Source: Pseudomonadota bacterium (GTDB lineage Bacteria > Pseudomonadota > Gammaproteobacteria > Steroidobacterales > Steroidobacteraceae). Taken from it: a stretch of 38,664 bases of DNA. A program made the position numbers and the translations under genes. The DNA lies in contig CAUJHJ010000011.1 of NCBI GenBank assembly GCA_963204835.1, forward strand, positions 1-38,664, written 5' to 3'. Positions 25,349-32,592 of this stretch are shown in pieces. Numbering within the stretch: position 1 is the first letter of the stretch; every line of letters begins with the position of its first letter. The notes beneath the pieces were generated by a model that was not told the origin of the DNA, searched no databases, and worked only from the letters and a program-made list of their open reading frames with translations.

Positions 25349-26746
25349 TTGCCTGCCTGGGCCGAGCGGTTGCTGCCGGTGTCCGCGTCGCGCCTCGCGA
25401 TGCTCTACGGCCTGCTGTTCGCGGCCGGCGTCGCGACGCTGATCGCGTCGGTCTACCTGCTCACCGCGCAAGTCCTCGAGCGCGACGTCGACAACGTGAT
25501 CGACGCGGAGTTCGACGGGTTGCGCGACGAGTATGCGACCGCTGGACTGGCGGCCCTCGCCGCGACGCTCGAGCGCCGCTCGGGGAGTTGGGGCCGCAAT
25601 GGCGCCGTCTACCTGCTGGTCGACGGCGATCGCCAGCGGCTCGCGGGCAACCTGACGGGCTGGCCGTTCGCGGCCGAGCCCGACGGCCCCCGGGTCGAGT
25701 TCGCCATCGTCGCGCACGAGGCGCGACGCGCGACCACGCATCCGGTGCGTGCGCTGCTGCGCCCGATCGATGCGCAACACCAGCTGCTGGTCGGCACGGA
25801 CGTGACCGAACGCCAGCGCTTCCTGCGCCGCCTGCGCATGGCCTTCGCCTGGAGCGTCGGGCTCGCGGCCCTGCTCGCAGCCGCGCTTGCGTACGCCTAT
25901 GAGCGGCGCATTTCGGCGCGTGTCGGCGCGCTCGCGGCGACCTGCAGGCAGATCATGGAAGGCGACCTGTCGCGCAGGCTTGCGACCCACGGTACCAACG
26001 ACGAGTTCGACCGTCTCGCGACCGCGGTCAATACGATGCTCGGGCGCATCGAACGGCAGGCCCGCACCGTCAAGGCGACCTTCGACAGCGCGGCGCACGA
26101 CCTGCGTGCGCCACTGCATCGCGCGCGCATGCGCCTGGAATCGCGCCTCGCGGCCAGTGCGCTCGACCCCGAAGGGCACGATGAGATCGAGTCCGCCGTC
26201 TCGGACATCGATCGCGTGCAGGACACCCTCGCGACGCTGCTGCAGATCGCGGAGGCCGAATCCGGCGTGGCCGGCTCGCGCGGCGAGCGGCTCGACCTCG
26301 GTGCGCTGGCCGCGGAAGTGGTCACGCTGTATGAGCCGCTGGCGATCGAGAGCGGGCTTGCCATCGTGGCCGAATGCGGGTCGGCTCCCGTCGTCGGCAC
26401 GCGCCAGCTCCTCGCGCAGCTTGTGTCGAATCTCCTCGAGAACGGCATCAAGTACGTGCCGCGCGGCGGCCACCTGCGTGTCGTGACGGCAGCGGAAGGC
26501 GGCATGGCTCGCCTGGAGGTGATCGACGACGGCCCCGGCATCGCGAAGGAGTTCCGCGAACGCGCGTTGACGCCGTTCGGCCGGCTCGAACGGGATGCCG
26601 CGACGCCAGGGTCGGGCCTGGGGCTTGCGCTCGTGGCGGCGATCACGCGCCTGCACGGCGGAACGCTGGAACTCGCCGACTGCGCCGGCGGCGGACTGCA
26701 GGTGCGGTGCCTCCTGCCCATCGCGCCGCCCGCGGAGCCGGCCTGA
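25349..26746 (+). CDS. sensor histidine kinase
   Basis: The 465-residue kinase has one N-terminal membrane helix (about 17-40), a periplasmic sensor part (about 41-160), a second helix (about 164-184), a HAMP domain (about 185-240), the dimerisation box with His250 in AAHDLRAPL, and the ATP-binding domain with NLLENGIKY, DDGPGI and GSGLGLAL. It pairs with the preceding OmpR-type regulator. The start is uncertain: TTG 25349 lies 6 bp after the regulator stop, and GTG 25380 further in would also leave the first helix intact. The sensor part has no family I recognise. Confidence 0.93.
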   Translation: MPAWAERLLPVSASRLAMLYGLLFAAGVATLIASVYLLTAQVLERDVDNVIDAEFDGLRDEYATAGLAALAATLERRSGSWGRNGAVYLLVDGDRQRLAGNLTGWPFAAEPDGPRVEFAIVAHEARRATTHPVRALLRPIDAQHQLLVGTDVTERQRFLRRLRMAFAWSVGLAALLAAALAYAYERRISARVGALAATCRQIMEGDLSRRLATHGTNDEFDRLATAVNTMLGRIERQARTVKATFDSAAHDLRAPLHRARMRLESRLAASALDPEGHDEIESAVSDIDRVQDTLATLLQIAEAESGVAGSRGERLDLGALAAEVVTLYEPLAIESGLAIVAECGSAPVVGTRQLLAQLVSNLLENGIKYVPRGGHLRVVTAAEGGMARLEVIDDGPGIAKEFRERALTPFGRLERDAATPGSGLGLALVAAITRLHGGTLELADCAGGGLQVRCLLPIAPPAEPA

Positions 26747-26749
26747 AAG

Positions 26750-26780
26750 CCGCGCGACGCCGGGGGTGGACGTCGCGCGG
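26750..26780. terminator. hairpin between the kinase and psiF-like genes
   Basis: CCGCGCGACG (26750-26759) and CGTCGCGCGG (26771-26780) form a perfect 10-bp stem with an 11-base loop, directly between two convergent genes. Such a hairpin could end transcripts from both sides. There is no T-run on either side. Confidence 0.6.
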
Positions 26781-26788
26781 CGACGGGG

Positions 26789-27019
26789 CTACTTCGTCAT
26801 CTCCTCACTCTTGCACTTCTTCACGAACTCTTCGCGCGACTTGCCTTCGAGCTTCTGCTTCCCGGCCTCCTTCGCGCATTCCTTCGCCGACTTGTGGGTC
26901 GCCGGCGCCGCCGACGCGGGGGCCGCGGCGGTGGTCATGGGGGCGTGGGTCGTCGTGCCTGCGAAGGCGGCGCCGCCCGCGAGCAGCGCCAGCGTCATTC
27001 CGAGCGGAAGCAATTTCAT
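26789..27019 (-). CDS. PsiF-like small periplasmic protein
   Basis: The 76-residue protein has a signal peptide (MKLLPLGMTLALLAGGAAFA), an Ala/Thr/Pro-rich linker (about 21-42) and one PsiF-type repeat: CAKEAGKQKLEGKSREEFVKKC, with two cysteines and the spacing known for phosphate-starvation-inducible PsiF repeats. The usual family has two repeats; here there is one. Function in the family is unknown. ATG 27019 has GGAG nine bases upstream. It stands alone; the gap 27020-27113 holds no other gene that I can see. Confidence 0.75.
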   Translation of the reverse strand: MKLLPLGMTLALLAGGAAFAGTTTHAPMTTAAAPASAAPATHKSAKECAKEAGKQKLEGKSREEFVKKCKSEEMTK

Positions 27020-27113
27020 CGTCGTACTCCATCTCTGGTTGGGTTCCGGGACGCTGCTGACTGCAGCGCGGGGGACAGAGTACGGCCGGGGGGCTGACGC
27101 GCCCGTTACGCGT

Positions 27114-27965
27114 TCATGAAGTTCGTGTCATGCGCATCGACAGGTCGAGCGCGCGCAGGTGCTTGGTGATGGCGCCGACCGAGATGTAATCCACCCCGGT
27201 TTCCGCGATGCCCCGGATCGTCTCGAGGGTGACGTTGCCCGAGGCCTCGAGCTTGGCAGGCCGCCCGCGCTCGCGGTTGCGCGCGACCGCCGTGCGCATG
27301 TCCGGCGCCGGAAACTCGTCGAGCATGATCACGTCGGGGCGGGCGGCGAGGGCCTCGTCGAACTCCGCCAGCGTTTCCACTTCCACCTCGACGGGCACGC
27401 CGGGGGAAAGCCTGCGCGCGGCCTCGATCGCCGCGCGGATCGAGCCGGCCGCGGCGATATGGTTCTCCTTGACCAGCACCATGTCGTACAGGCCGATGCG
27501 GTGGTTGCGCCCGCCGCCGCAGCGCACGGCGTACTTCTGCGCGAGCCGCAGGCCGGGGAGGGTCTTGCGCGTGTCGAGGATCGCGCAGCCGGTGCCCGCG
27601 ATCGCGTCGACATAACGGCGCGTCGCGGTGGCGGTGCCGGACAGCGTTTGCAGGAAGTTGAGGGCGGTGCGCTCACCCGTGAGGAGCGGACGGGCCCGGC
27701 CCTCGATGCGGCACAGGACGGCGCCTGCGGCGACCGGCTCGCCATCCGCCGCCATCCACGCCACCTCGATCGCGCCATCGAGCTGGCGGAAGGTGGCGTC
27801 GAACCAGGCCGTGCCGCACAGCACGGCATCCTCGCGGCTGATGACCTGCGCGCGCATCCGCTCGTCTACGGGCACGAGCGCCGCGGTGACGTCGCCGCGG
27901 CCCACGTCCTCGCGCAGCGCGGCGGCGACCTGCGGGTCGATGTTGTCGGGCAGTGCGGTCTGCAT
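27114..27965 (-). CDS. nadC: nicotinate-nucleotide pyrophosphorylase (carboxylating)
   Basis: The 283-residue enzyme converts quinolinate and PRPP to nicotinate mononucleotide in NAD synthesis. Typical motifs are present: REDVGRGDVTAA near the start, GERTALNFLQTLSGTAT, DTRKTLPGLRLAQKYAVRCGGGRNHRIGL (core Arg/Lys/His residues of the quinolinate site), MVLVKENHI, VEVETLAEF, MLDEF, LEASGNV and the final YISVGAITKH. ATG 27965 is used. No nadA or nadB lies beside it. Length is normal. It is divergent from the DUF1289-grxD operon. Confidence 0.96.
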   Translation of the reverse strand: MQTALPDNIDPQVAAALREDVGRGDVTAALVPVDERMRAQVISREDAVLCGTAWFDATFRQLDGAIEVAWMAADGEPVAAGAVLCRIEGRARPLLTGERTALNFLQTLSGTATATRRYVDAIAGTGCAILDTRKTLPGLRLAQKYAVRCGGGRNHRIGLYDMVLVKENHIAAAGSIRAAIEAARRLSPGVPVEVEVETLAEFDEALAARPDVIMLDEFPAPDMRTAVARNRERGRPAKLEASGNVTLETIRGIAETGVDYISVGAITKHLRALDLSMRMTRTS

Positions 27966-28028
27966 CAGGCCGGCACGGCTTCGGGGTTTGGACTAGTCAT
28001 GGCCTTGGGCCGTGGTCTTGGGCTGTGT

Positions 28029-28057
28029 TTGAAGATTAGGCATGGAATCCCCATAAT
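28029..28057 (+). promoter_or_regulatory. sigma70-like promoter of the DUF1289-grxD operon
   Basis: TTGAAG (28029-28034) and CATAAT (28052-28057) are spaced by 17 bp, 24 bp ahead of the DUF1289 start. It is one of the best promoter matches in the window, in an AT-richer patch of the divergent gap 27966-28080. Confidence 0.6.
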
Positions 28058-28080
28058 TCAACGTTGCCCGAGCCGCAACC

Positions 28081-28275
28081 ATGTCTCCCGCCACGCCCAC
28101 TCCAGGCCCCGTCTCCCCCTGCATCAACATCTGCGCGATCGGGGCCGACGGCTACTGCACGGGCTGCCGGCGCAGCCTCGCGGAAGTGGCGGGCTGGTCG
28201 CGAATGAGCGCGGCCGAACAATGGGCCGTGATACGCGCGCTGCCTGCGCGAGAGGAATCGAATGAACGTCGTTGA
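28081..28275 (+). CDS. DUF1289 small cysteine-rich protein
   Basis: The 64-residue protein has the DUF1289 pattern SPCINICAIGADGYCTGCRRSLAEV, with four cysteines (C-x3-C and C-x2-C), and WSRMSAAEQWAVI. The cysteines probably bind a metal or a cluster; function is unknown. Its 3' end overlaps the grxD start by 14 bp, an arrangement that suggests coupled translation, and pairing with a CGFS glutaredoxin (an iron-sulfur carrier) hints at a role in iron-sulfur handling. That link is inference. Confidence 0.85.
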   Translation: MSPATPTPGPVSPCINICAIGADGYCTGCRRSLAEVAGWSRMSAAEQWAVIRALPAREESNERR

Positions 28276-28579
28276 TCGCATCAAGCAACACCTGGCTTCC
28301 CCCGTCGTGCTGTTCATGAAGGGCACACCGGACTTCCCGCAATGCGGATTCTCCGCGCAGGTCGCCGCAGTGTTGCGCGAGGCCGGTGCGAAGTACGACT
28401 CGGTGAACATCTTCGAGGACCCGGAACTGCGCGACGAGCTGAAGCGCTACTCGAACTGGCCGACCTACCCGCAGCTTTACGTCAACGGCGAGCTGGTCGG
28501 CGGCTGCGACATCGTCCTCGAGATGTACCACAACGGCGAGCTGGCGAAGGTGCTGGCGGGGGCGAAGGCGCCTGCCTGA
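28262..28579 (+). CDS. grxD: monothiol glutaredoxin Grx4/GrxD
   Basis: The 105-residue protein is a CGFS-type glutaredoxin: VVLFMKGTPDFPQCGFSAQVA with the single active cysteine, NWPTYPQLYVNGELVGGCDIV (TYPQ glutathione-binding and GGCDI). Such proteins bind a [2Fe-2S] cluster with glutathione and pass it to targets. ATG 28262 lies inside the end of the DUF1289 gene; AGAGGAAT precedes it. Length is normal. Confidence 0.96.
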   Translation: MNVVDRIKQHLASPVVLFMKGTPDFPQCGFSAQVAAVLREAGAKYDSVNIFEDPELRDELKRYSNWPTYPQLYVNGELVGGCDIVLEMYHNGELAKVLAGAKAPA

Positions 28580-28600
28580 GGCGGGCTGCGTGATGTGAGT

Positions 28601-28799
28601 TGCCGGCCGGAGGCGCGGTGATTCATCCGCCTCCTCGCTATCCGGGCGCGCCCTCTGCGAGGGCGTTCCCTCGTCGCGGCGGCGCCCGGCGCACTGTGTC
28701 GTCAGAGACTGAAATACCTGCGTACGCCGGGCGCTGATCGCCGCTCCTCGGCGCCCTCCACGCTCGTCCGCGGATGAATCACCGCGCCTCCTGCCGGCA
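28601..28799 (+). repeat. MITE-like element, copy A, with 30-bp terminal inverted repeats
   Basis: The ends are inverted repeats: 28601-28630 and 28770-28799 match at 29 of 30 positions when one is reverse-complemented (core GGAGGCGCGGTGATTCATCC). The interior contains a small hairpin, CGCCCTC-TGC-GAGGGCG (about 28650-28666). No transposase or coding frame is present. A diverged copy lies in inverted orientation at 28978-29165. Short length, terminal repeats and multiple copies fit a miniature inverted-repeat element or REPIN-like unit. No target-site duplication was clear. Confidence 0.8.
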
Positions 28800-28977
28800 G
28801 CTGGCAGCGCGCAATCCGTCGTCTTCCTTGAGGTGAGGATCGCAGTCTGAGGCGATCTGTGCAGGGCGACGCCAGGAGCTGACCGCCTCTTCTGAACGTA
28901 CTTCAATCCCGTCATCGGAAAGCGCGCTGCCCGTCCCGGTGTGCGGCCGGCCGCGCGTCGCTTTCGGCGAGCTACAC
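28800..28977. other. spacer between the two inverted elements
   Basis: This stretch between the element copies has no gene, tRNA or clear promoter that I can see. It may be the original intergenic region between grxD and rnt, or part of a larger composite. Confidence 0.4.
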
Positions 28978-29165
28978 GCCAGAGGCGCGACGTTTCATTC
29001 GCGGACGAGCGTGGAGGGCGCCGAGGAACGGGGGTCAGAGCGAGGCGTACGCGACGCCTCAGTGTCTGACGACACAGTGCGCCGAGCGCCCCCTTTCCGA
29101 GGGAACGCCCTCGCAGAGGGCGCGCCCGGATAGCGAGGTGGCGGATGAAACGCCGCGCCTCTGGC
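28978..29165 (-). repeat. MITE-like element, copy B, inverted relative to copy A
   Basis: Read on the minus strand this copy aligns with copy A along most of its length. It shares blocks such as CTCGCTATCCGGGCGCGCCC, CGCACTGTGTCGTCAGA and CCTCGGCGCCCTCCACGCTC, with differences between them. Its own ends are inverted repeats of about 25 bp (28978-29002 and 29141-29165) with two mismatches in the first 22. The two copies differ enough to have been separate insertions or an old duplication. Confidence 0.8.
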
Positions 29166-29208
29166 CTGCGACGCACATCCTGCGACGGGCGGCCCGCCGC
29201 AAGCTGCA

Positions 29209-29895
29209 CTAACCCGCCGCGTCGTCCGCGGCCGGCGGAGGCGTGTCGGGCTCGATCCACCCCAGCATCCGCGCCCGTTCTTCCGCGCGCAGGTAGCTGT
29301 CGCGCGACTCGTTGGCGATCGTGCAGAAGAGGTCGGCGGTGCGCTCGGCATCGTAGCGCGCCGAGTGCGCACTGCCCGAGTCCCAGTCGATGTTGGCGAC
29401 GACTGCCGCCTTGGCGAGCACCGTCTGGCCGAGGGCGACGCCCGCGAGCGTCGCGGTGTCGAAGCAGGAGAAGGGGTGGAAGGGGTTGCGCTTGATGTCG
29501 GTGCGCGCGACCGCCGCATTGAGGAATCCGAGGTCGAAGGCGGCATTGTGGCCGACGAGCACCGCGCGCCGGCAGTCCGCGGCGCGGATCGCGGTGCGCA
29601 CCTCCCTGAAGATCCTTTGCAGCGCATCGCGCTCGGGTATCGCGGGCCGCAACGGATGATGCGGGTCGATGCCGGTGACGGCGAGCGCCGCCGGTTCGAT
29701 GTTCGAGCCTTCGAAGGGCTGCACGTGGAACGCGTGGCTCTCGCCGCGGCGCAGGACGCCGTCCACGCCCAGGTCGATCATCACGGCGGAGATTTCGAGC
29801 AACGCATCGGTGGCGGAATTGAACCCGCCCGTCTCCACGTCGACGACCACCGGCAGGAAGCCGCGGAAGCGGCGCGACATCGCCATCGTGCTCAT
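29209..29895 (-). CDS. rnt: ribonuclease T
   Basis: The 228-residue protein is a DEDDh 3'-5' exonuclease with all catalytic residues: Asp19 and Glu21 in [10 protein letters not shown], Asp121 in [12 protein letters not shown], His177 and Asp182 in [14 protein letters not shown]. The positions keep the spacing of E. coli RNase T, which trims tRNA 3' ends and other stable RNAs. ATG 29895 overlaps the pyrC stop by 4 bp; rnt next to pyrC is known in pseudomonads and relatives. A Pro/Ala-rich C-terminal tail (about 215-228) is extra. Confidence 0.94.
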   Translation of the reverse strand: MSTMAMSRRFRGFLPVVVDVETGGFNSATDALLEISAVMIDLGVDGVLRRGESHAFHVQPFEGSNIEPAALAVTGIDPHHPLRPAIPERDALQRIFREVRTAIRAADCRRAVLVGHNAAFDLGFLNAAVARTDIKRNPFHPFSCFDTATLAGVALGQTVLAKAAVVANIDWDSGSAHSARYDAERTADLFCTIANESRDSYLRAEERARMLGWIEPDTPPPAADDAAG

Positions 29896-30941
29896 GGCGC
29901 CGAGCCTGCCTCGAGCTGCCAGGCGAGTGGCTCGCCCGCACGCCAGGGCACGAGGCTGTCGTCGCCGAAGGGATAGGCGGCCGGCGCGGTCCAGGGGCTC
30001 TTCACGAGCGTGATGGTGTCCGTGTTACGCGGCAGGCCGTAGAAATCGGCGCCGAAGTGGGAGGCAAAGGCCTCGAGCCTCGGCAGGGCCCCGGCCGACT
30101 CGAAGGCCTCGGCGTACAACTCGATGCCGGCGTGGGCGGAGTAGACGCCGGCGCAGCCGCAGGCATTCTCCTTCGTGTGGCGCGCGTGCGGCGCGCTGTC
30201 GGTGCCGAGGAAGAAGCGCGGGTCGCCGCTCACCGCCGCATCGACGAGCGCGCAGCGGTCGTCCTCGGTCTTGAGGATCGGCAGGCAGTAGAGGTGCGGG
30301 CGAATGCCGCCGGCGAAGAGCGCATTGCGCGCGAGCAGCAGGTGCTGCGGCGTGATCGTCGCGGCGAGGCCCGCGCGCGCGCCGCGCACGAACTGCACCG
30401 CGGCGCGCGTCGTGACGTGCTCGAAGACGATGCGCAGGCGCGGGATGCGTTCGGCGAGCGGCGCGAGGATCGTTTCGATGAAACGGGCTTCGCGATCGAA
30501 TACGTCCACTTCGGCGCCGGTCACTTCGCCGTGCACCTGCAGGGGCAGGTCCGCTTCGGCCATGCAGGCGAGCGCGTCGTCGAGCCGGCGGATATCCGTG
30601 ACACCCGCGTCGGAGTGAGTCGTGGCGCCGGCCGGGTAGAGCTTGCAGCCGTGCACGATGCCGCTGGCCTTCGCGCGCAGGATCTCCGCGGGCGAGGTGC
30701 GATCCGTGAGATACAGCGTCATCAGCGGTTCGAAGCGCATGCCCGCGGGCAGCGCCGCGAGGATGCGCGCACGATAGGCCTGCGCCGCTTCGGTCGTGGT
30801 CACGGGCGGCTTGAGGTTCGGCATGACGATGGCGCGCGCGAAGCGCGCCGCCGTGTGCGGCAGGACCGCCGCGAGCGCGGCGCCGTCCCGCAGGTGCAGG
30901 TGCCAGTCGTCGGGGCGCTGGATCGTGAGCCGTGCCGTCAT
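29892..30941 (-). CDS. pyrC: dihydroorotase (PyrC type)
   Basis: The 349-residue enzyme closes carbamoyl-aspartate to dihydroorotate in pyrimidine synthesis. Motifs: [10 protein letters not shown] with metal His14 and His16, carboxylated-lysine candidate Lys100 in [16 protein letters not shown] with His137, FEHVTT, and LGTDSAPH with the catalytic Asp. ATG 30941 overlaps the aminopeptidase stop by 4 bp; the open frame upstream of it is a shadow of that gene. It is the middle gene of the aminopeptidase-pyrC-rnt run. Confidence 0.96.
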   Translation of the reverse strand: MTARLTIQRPDDWHLHLRDGAALAAVLPHTAARFARAIVMPNLKPPVTTTEAAQAYRARILAALPAGMRFEPLMTLYLTDRTSPAEILRAKASGIVHGCKLYPAGATTHSDAGVTDIRRLDDALACMAEADLPLQVHGEVTGAEVDVFDREARFIETILAPLAERIPRLRIVFEHVTTRAAVQFVRGARAGLAATITPQHLLLARNALFAGGIRPHLYCLPILKTEDDRCALVDAAVSGDPRFFLGTDSAPHARHTKENACGCAGVYSAHAGIELYAEAFESAGALPRLEAFASHFGADFYGLPRNTDTITLVKSPWTAPAAYPFGDDSLVPWRAGEPLAWQLEAGSAP

Positions 30942-32455
30942 GGCCGCAACCCCGCGAGGATGCGCGTGCCGAGCAGCAGTTCGACGGCATAGCGCACGCC
31001 GAAGCCCGTGATGTCGGTCGGAACGTGCGCGAGCCCGCCCTTGCGCACGGCCGATGACAGGTCGAGGTGCGCCCAGGCGGTGCCGTCCGGCACGAAGCGC
31101 GAGAGAAAACGCGCGGCGAGGATGTGATCGCCCTTCGGGTCGACCGCGCATTGCGCGATGTCGGCGACGTTGCTATCGAGGTCGCTGTCGTAGTCGGGGT
31201 CCATCGGGAAGTTCCACACTCGTTCGCCGCTCTGCGTCCCCGCCGCCAGCAGCTCGGGCAGCAAGGCGGGCCGGTTGGTGAACAGGCCGCTCATCCGCTC
31301 GGTGAGCGCGTACTCGCAGGTGCCGGTCAGGGTCGCGAAGTCGAGCATCAGGCGCGGCCGGGTCCGGCCCGCGAGCGCGAGCGTGTCGGCCAGCACGAGT
31401 CGGCCTTCGGCGTCGGTGTGCACGACCTGTACGGTCACGCCGTTTGCCGCGCGCAGCACGTCCTGGGGGCGGTAGGCAGCGGGGCCAATGCGGTTCTCGG
31501 TGATCGCGAGCCAGGCATCGGCGGCAAAGGGCGCCCGCAGTTCGGCGAGCGCGATGAACGTGGCGAGTGCGACGGCGCTGCCCGCCATGTCGGTGTGCAT
31601 GTCGAGCATGCCCCGATGGGGCTTCAGGTTGTTGCCGCCGGTGTCGAACAACACGCCCTTGCCGACGAGTGCGACGTCAGGCGCGCGCGTGCCGCGCCGC
31701 GCGCGCGGGCGCCAGCGCAGGTGGGCAATGCCGGCGCTGCGTTCTGCATTGCCTGCGGCCACCGCGAGGAAGCAGCCTGCCCCCAGGCGGCGCAAGGCGC
31801 GTTCGTCGTACCAGCGAAAGCCGAGTCCATGCGTTTTCGCAAGGCTCGCGATGCTGCGGCGGTACGCGGCTGCGTCGAGCTTGTTGGGCGGCAGCGCCGT
31901 GAGCCAGCGCGCGAGATTGGTGCCGCGGGCGAGCGTCGCGGCGCGCGCCAGGTCGGGTGCGCGCGCAGTGAACACGACCAGTTCGCCGAACCCGCGGTGC
32001 CTCTCCCGTCGCCGTTCGAGCTCGCGCCGGCCGAAGGCGGGCATCCGGAACGCGTGCGCATGCAGCGCGGCGAGCAGCGAGTCGATGCCGGTCGCCTCGT
32101 CGCCGCCAAGTGCCAGTACGCCGACGCGGCGCGAGGGGTGCTCGCCCAATTCGCGGCACACGCGGCCGGCGAGCGTGAGCCGGGAGTAGCGATCCTCGAG
32201 ACCGGCGTAGCCGACGACGATGCGCGTGGCGCGTTCGTTGGCCGCGTGCACGACCCGCACGCTGCCTGCCTGCGGTGCGCCCCGTGCGCGCAGGCGTCGC
32301 CAGGCGACCGCGAGCGCCGCGGGCGCGCGTTGCAGGTTCGCGGGCGCAGTCACGAGCAGCGCGTCGAGCGACGCGAGCGCGCGCGCATCGAGCGCGCGCT
32401 TCACGCGCACCGGCGTGGTGCTGAAATCGGTGATGGCTGGGCTCGAGGGAGGCAA
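30938..32455 (-). CDS. M17-family leucyl aminopeptidase-like protein
   Basis: The catalytic domain is complete. In a 505-residue numbering the two-metal and catalytic residues are Lys266, Asp271, Lys278 and Asp289 ([25 protein letters not shown]) and Asp348, Glu350 and Arg352 ([14 protein letters not shown]). The usual MKxDMGG is MHTDMAG and NTDAEGR is HTDAEGR, as in a divergent subfamily. It should remove N-terminal amino acids from peptides in the cytosol. The start is uncertain: TTG 32455 is used because N-terminal similarity seems to begin near there; ATG 32575 and GTG 32545 are in frame but lie in the promoter region shared with aceE. Confidence 0.85.
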   Translation of the reverse strand: MPPSSPAITDFSTTPVRVKRALDARALASLDALLVTAPANLQRAPAALAVAWRRLRARGAPQAGSVRVVHAANERATRIVVGYAGLEDRYSRLTLAGRVCRELGEHPSRRVGVLALGGDEATGIDSLLAALHAHAFRMPAFGRRELERRRERHRGFGELVVFTARAPDLARAATLARGTNLARWLTALPPNKLDAAAYRRSIASLAKTHGLGFRWYDERALRRLGAGCFLAVAAGNAERSAGIAHLRWRPRARRGTRAPDVALVGKGVLFDTGGNNLKPHRGMLDMHTDMAGSAVALATFIALAELRAPFAADAWLAITENRIGPAAYRPQDVLRAANGVTVQVVHTDAEGRLVLADTLALAGRTRPRLMLDFATLTGTCEYALTERMSGLFTNRPALLPELLAAGTQSGERVWNFPMDPDYDSDLDSNVADIAQCAVDPKGDHILAARFLSRFVPDGTAWAHLDLSSAVRKGGLAHVPTDITGFGVRYAVELLLGTRILAGLRP

Positions 32456-32513
32456 CGCGCTGGCTTGACCGCTACTTCCGAAAAACGGATCATGACACGC
32501 GTTTCGCAAGTGC

Positions 32514-32542
32514 TTGAAGAAACGCGGCAACGTGCATGTTAG
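32514..32542 (+). promoter_or_regulatory. candidate promoter of the pyruvate dehydrogenase operon
   Basis: TTGAAG (32514-32519) and TGTTAG (32537-32542) are 17 bp apart, 50 bp before the aceE start, in the divergent gap with the aminopeptidase gene. The -10 match is only moderate. Confidence 0.4.
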
Positions 32543-32592
32543 CACACGCTTGCGGGCAGCCTTTCGCTGCATCATCGGGACCCGAAATCAAG

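Noticed and set aside
28601..29165. CRISPR array
   Set aside because: There are only two long copies, in inverted orientation, with terminal inverted repeats; no short regular direct repeats and no cas genes.
28124..29941. Open frame of 605 codons on the minus strand covering the repeat region
   Set aside because: It reads through the MITE-like copies and in the wrong frame through rnt; there are no motifs and the repeat sequence explains its lack of stops.
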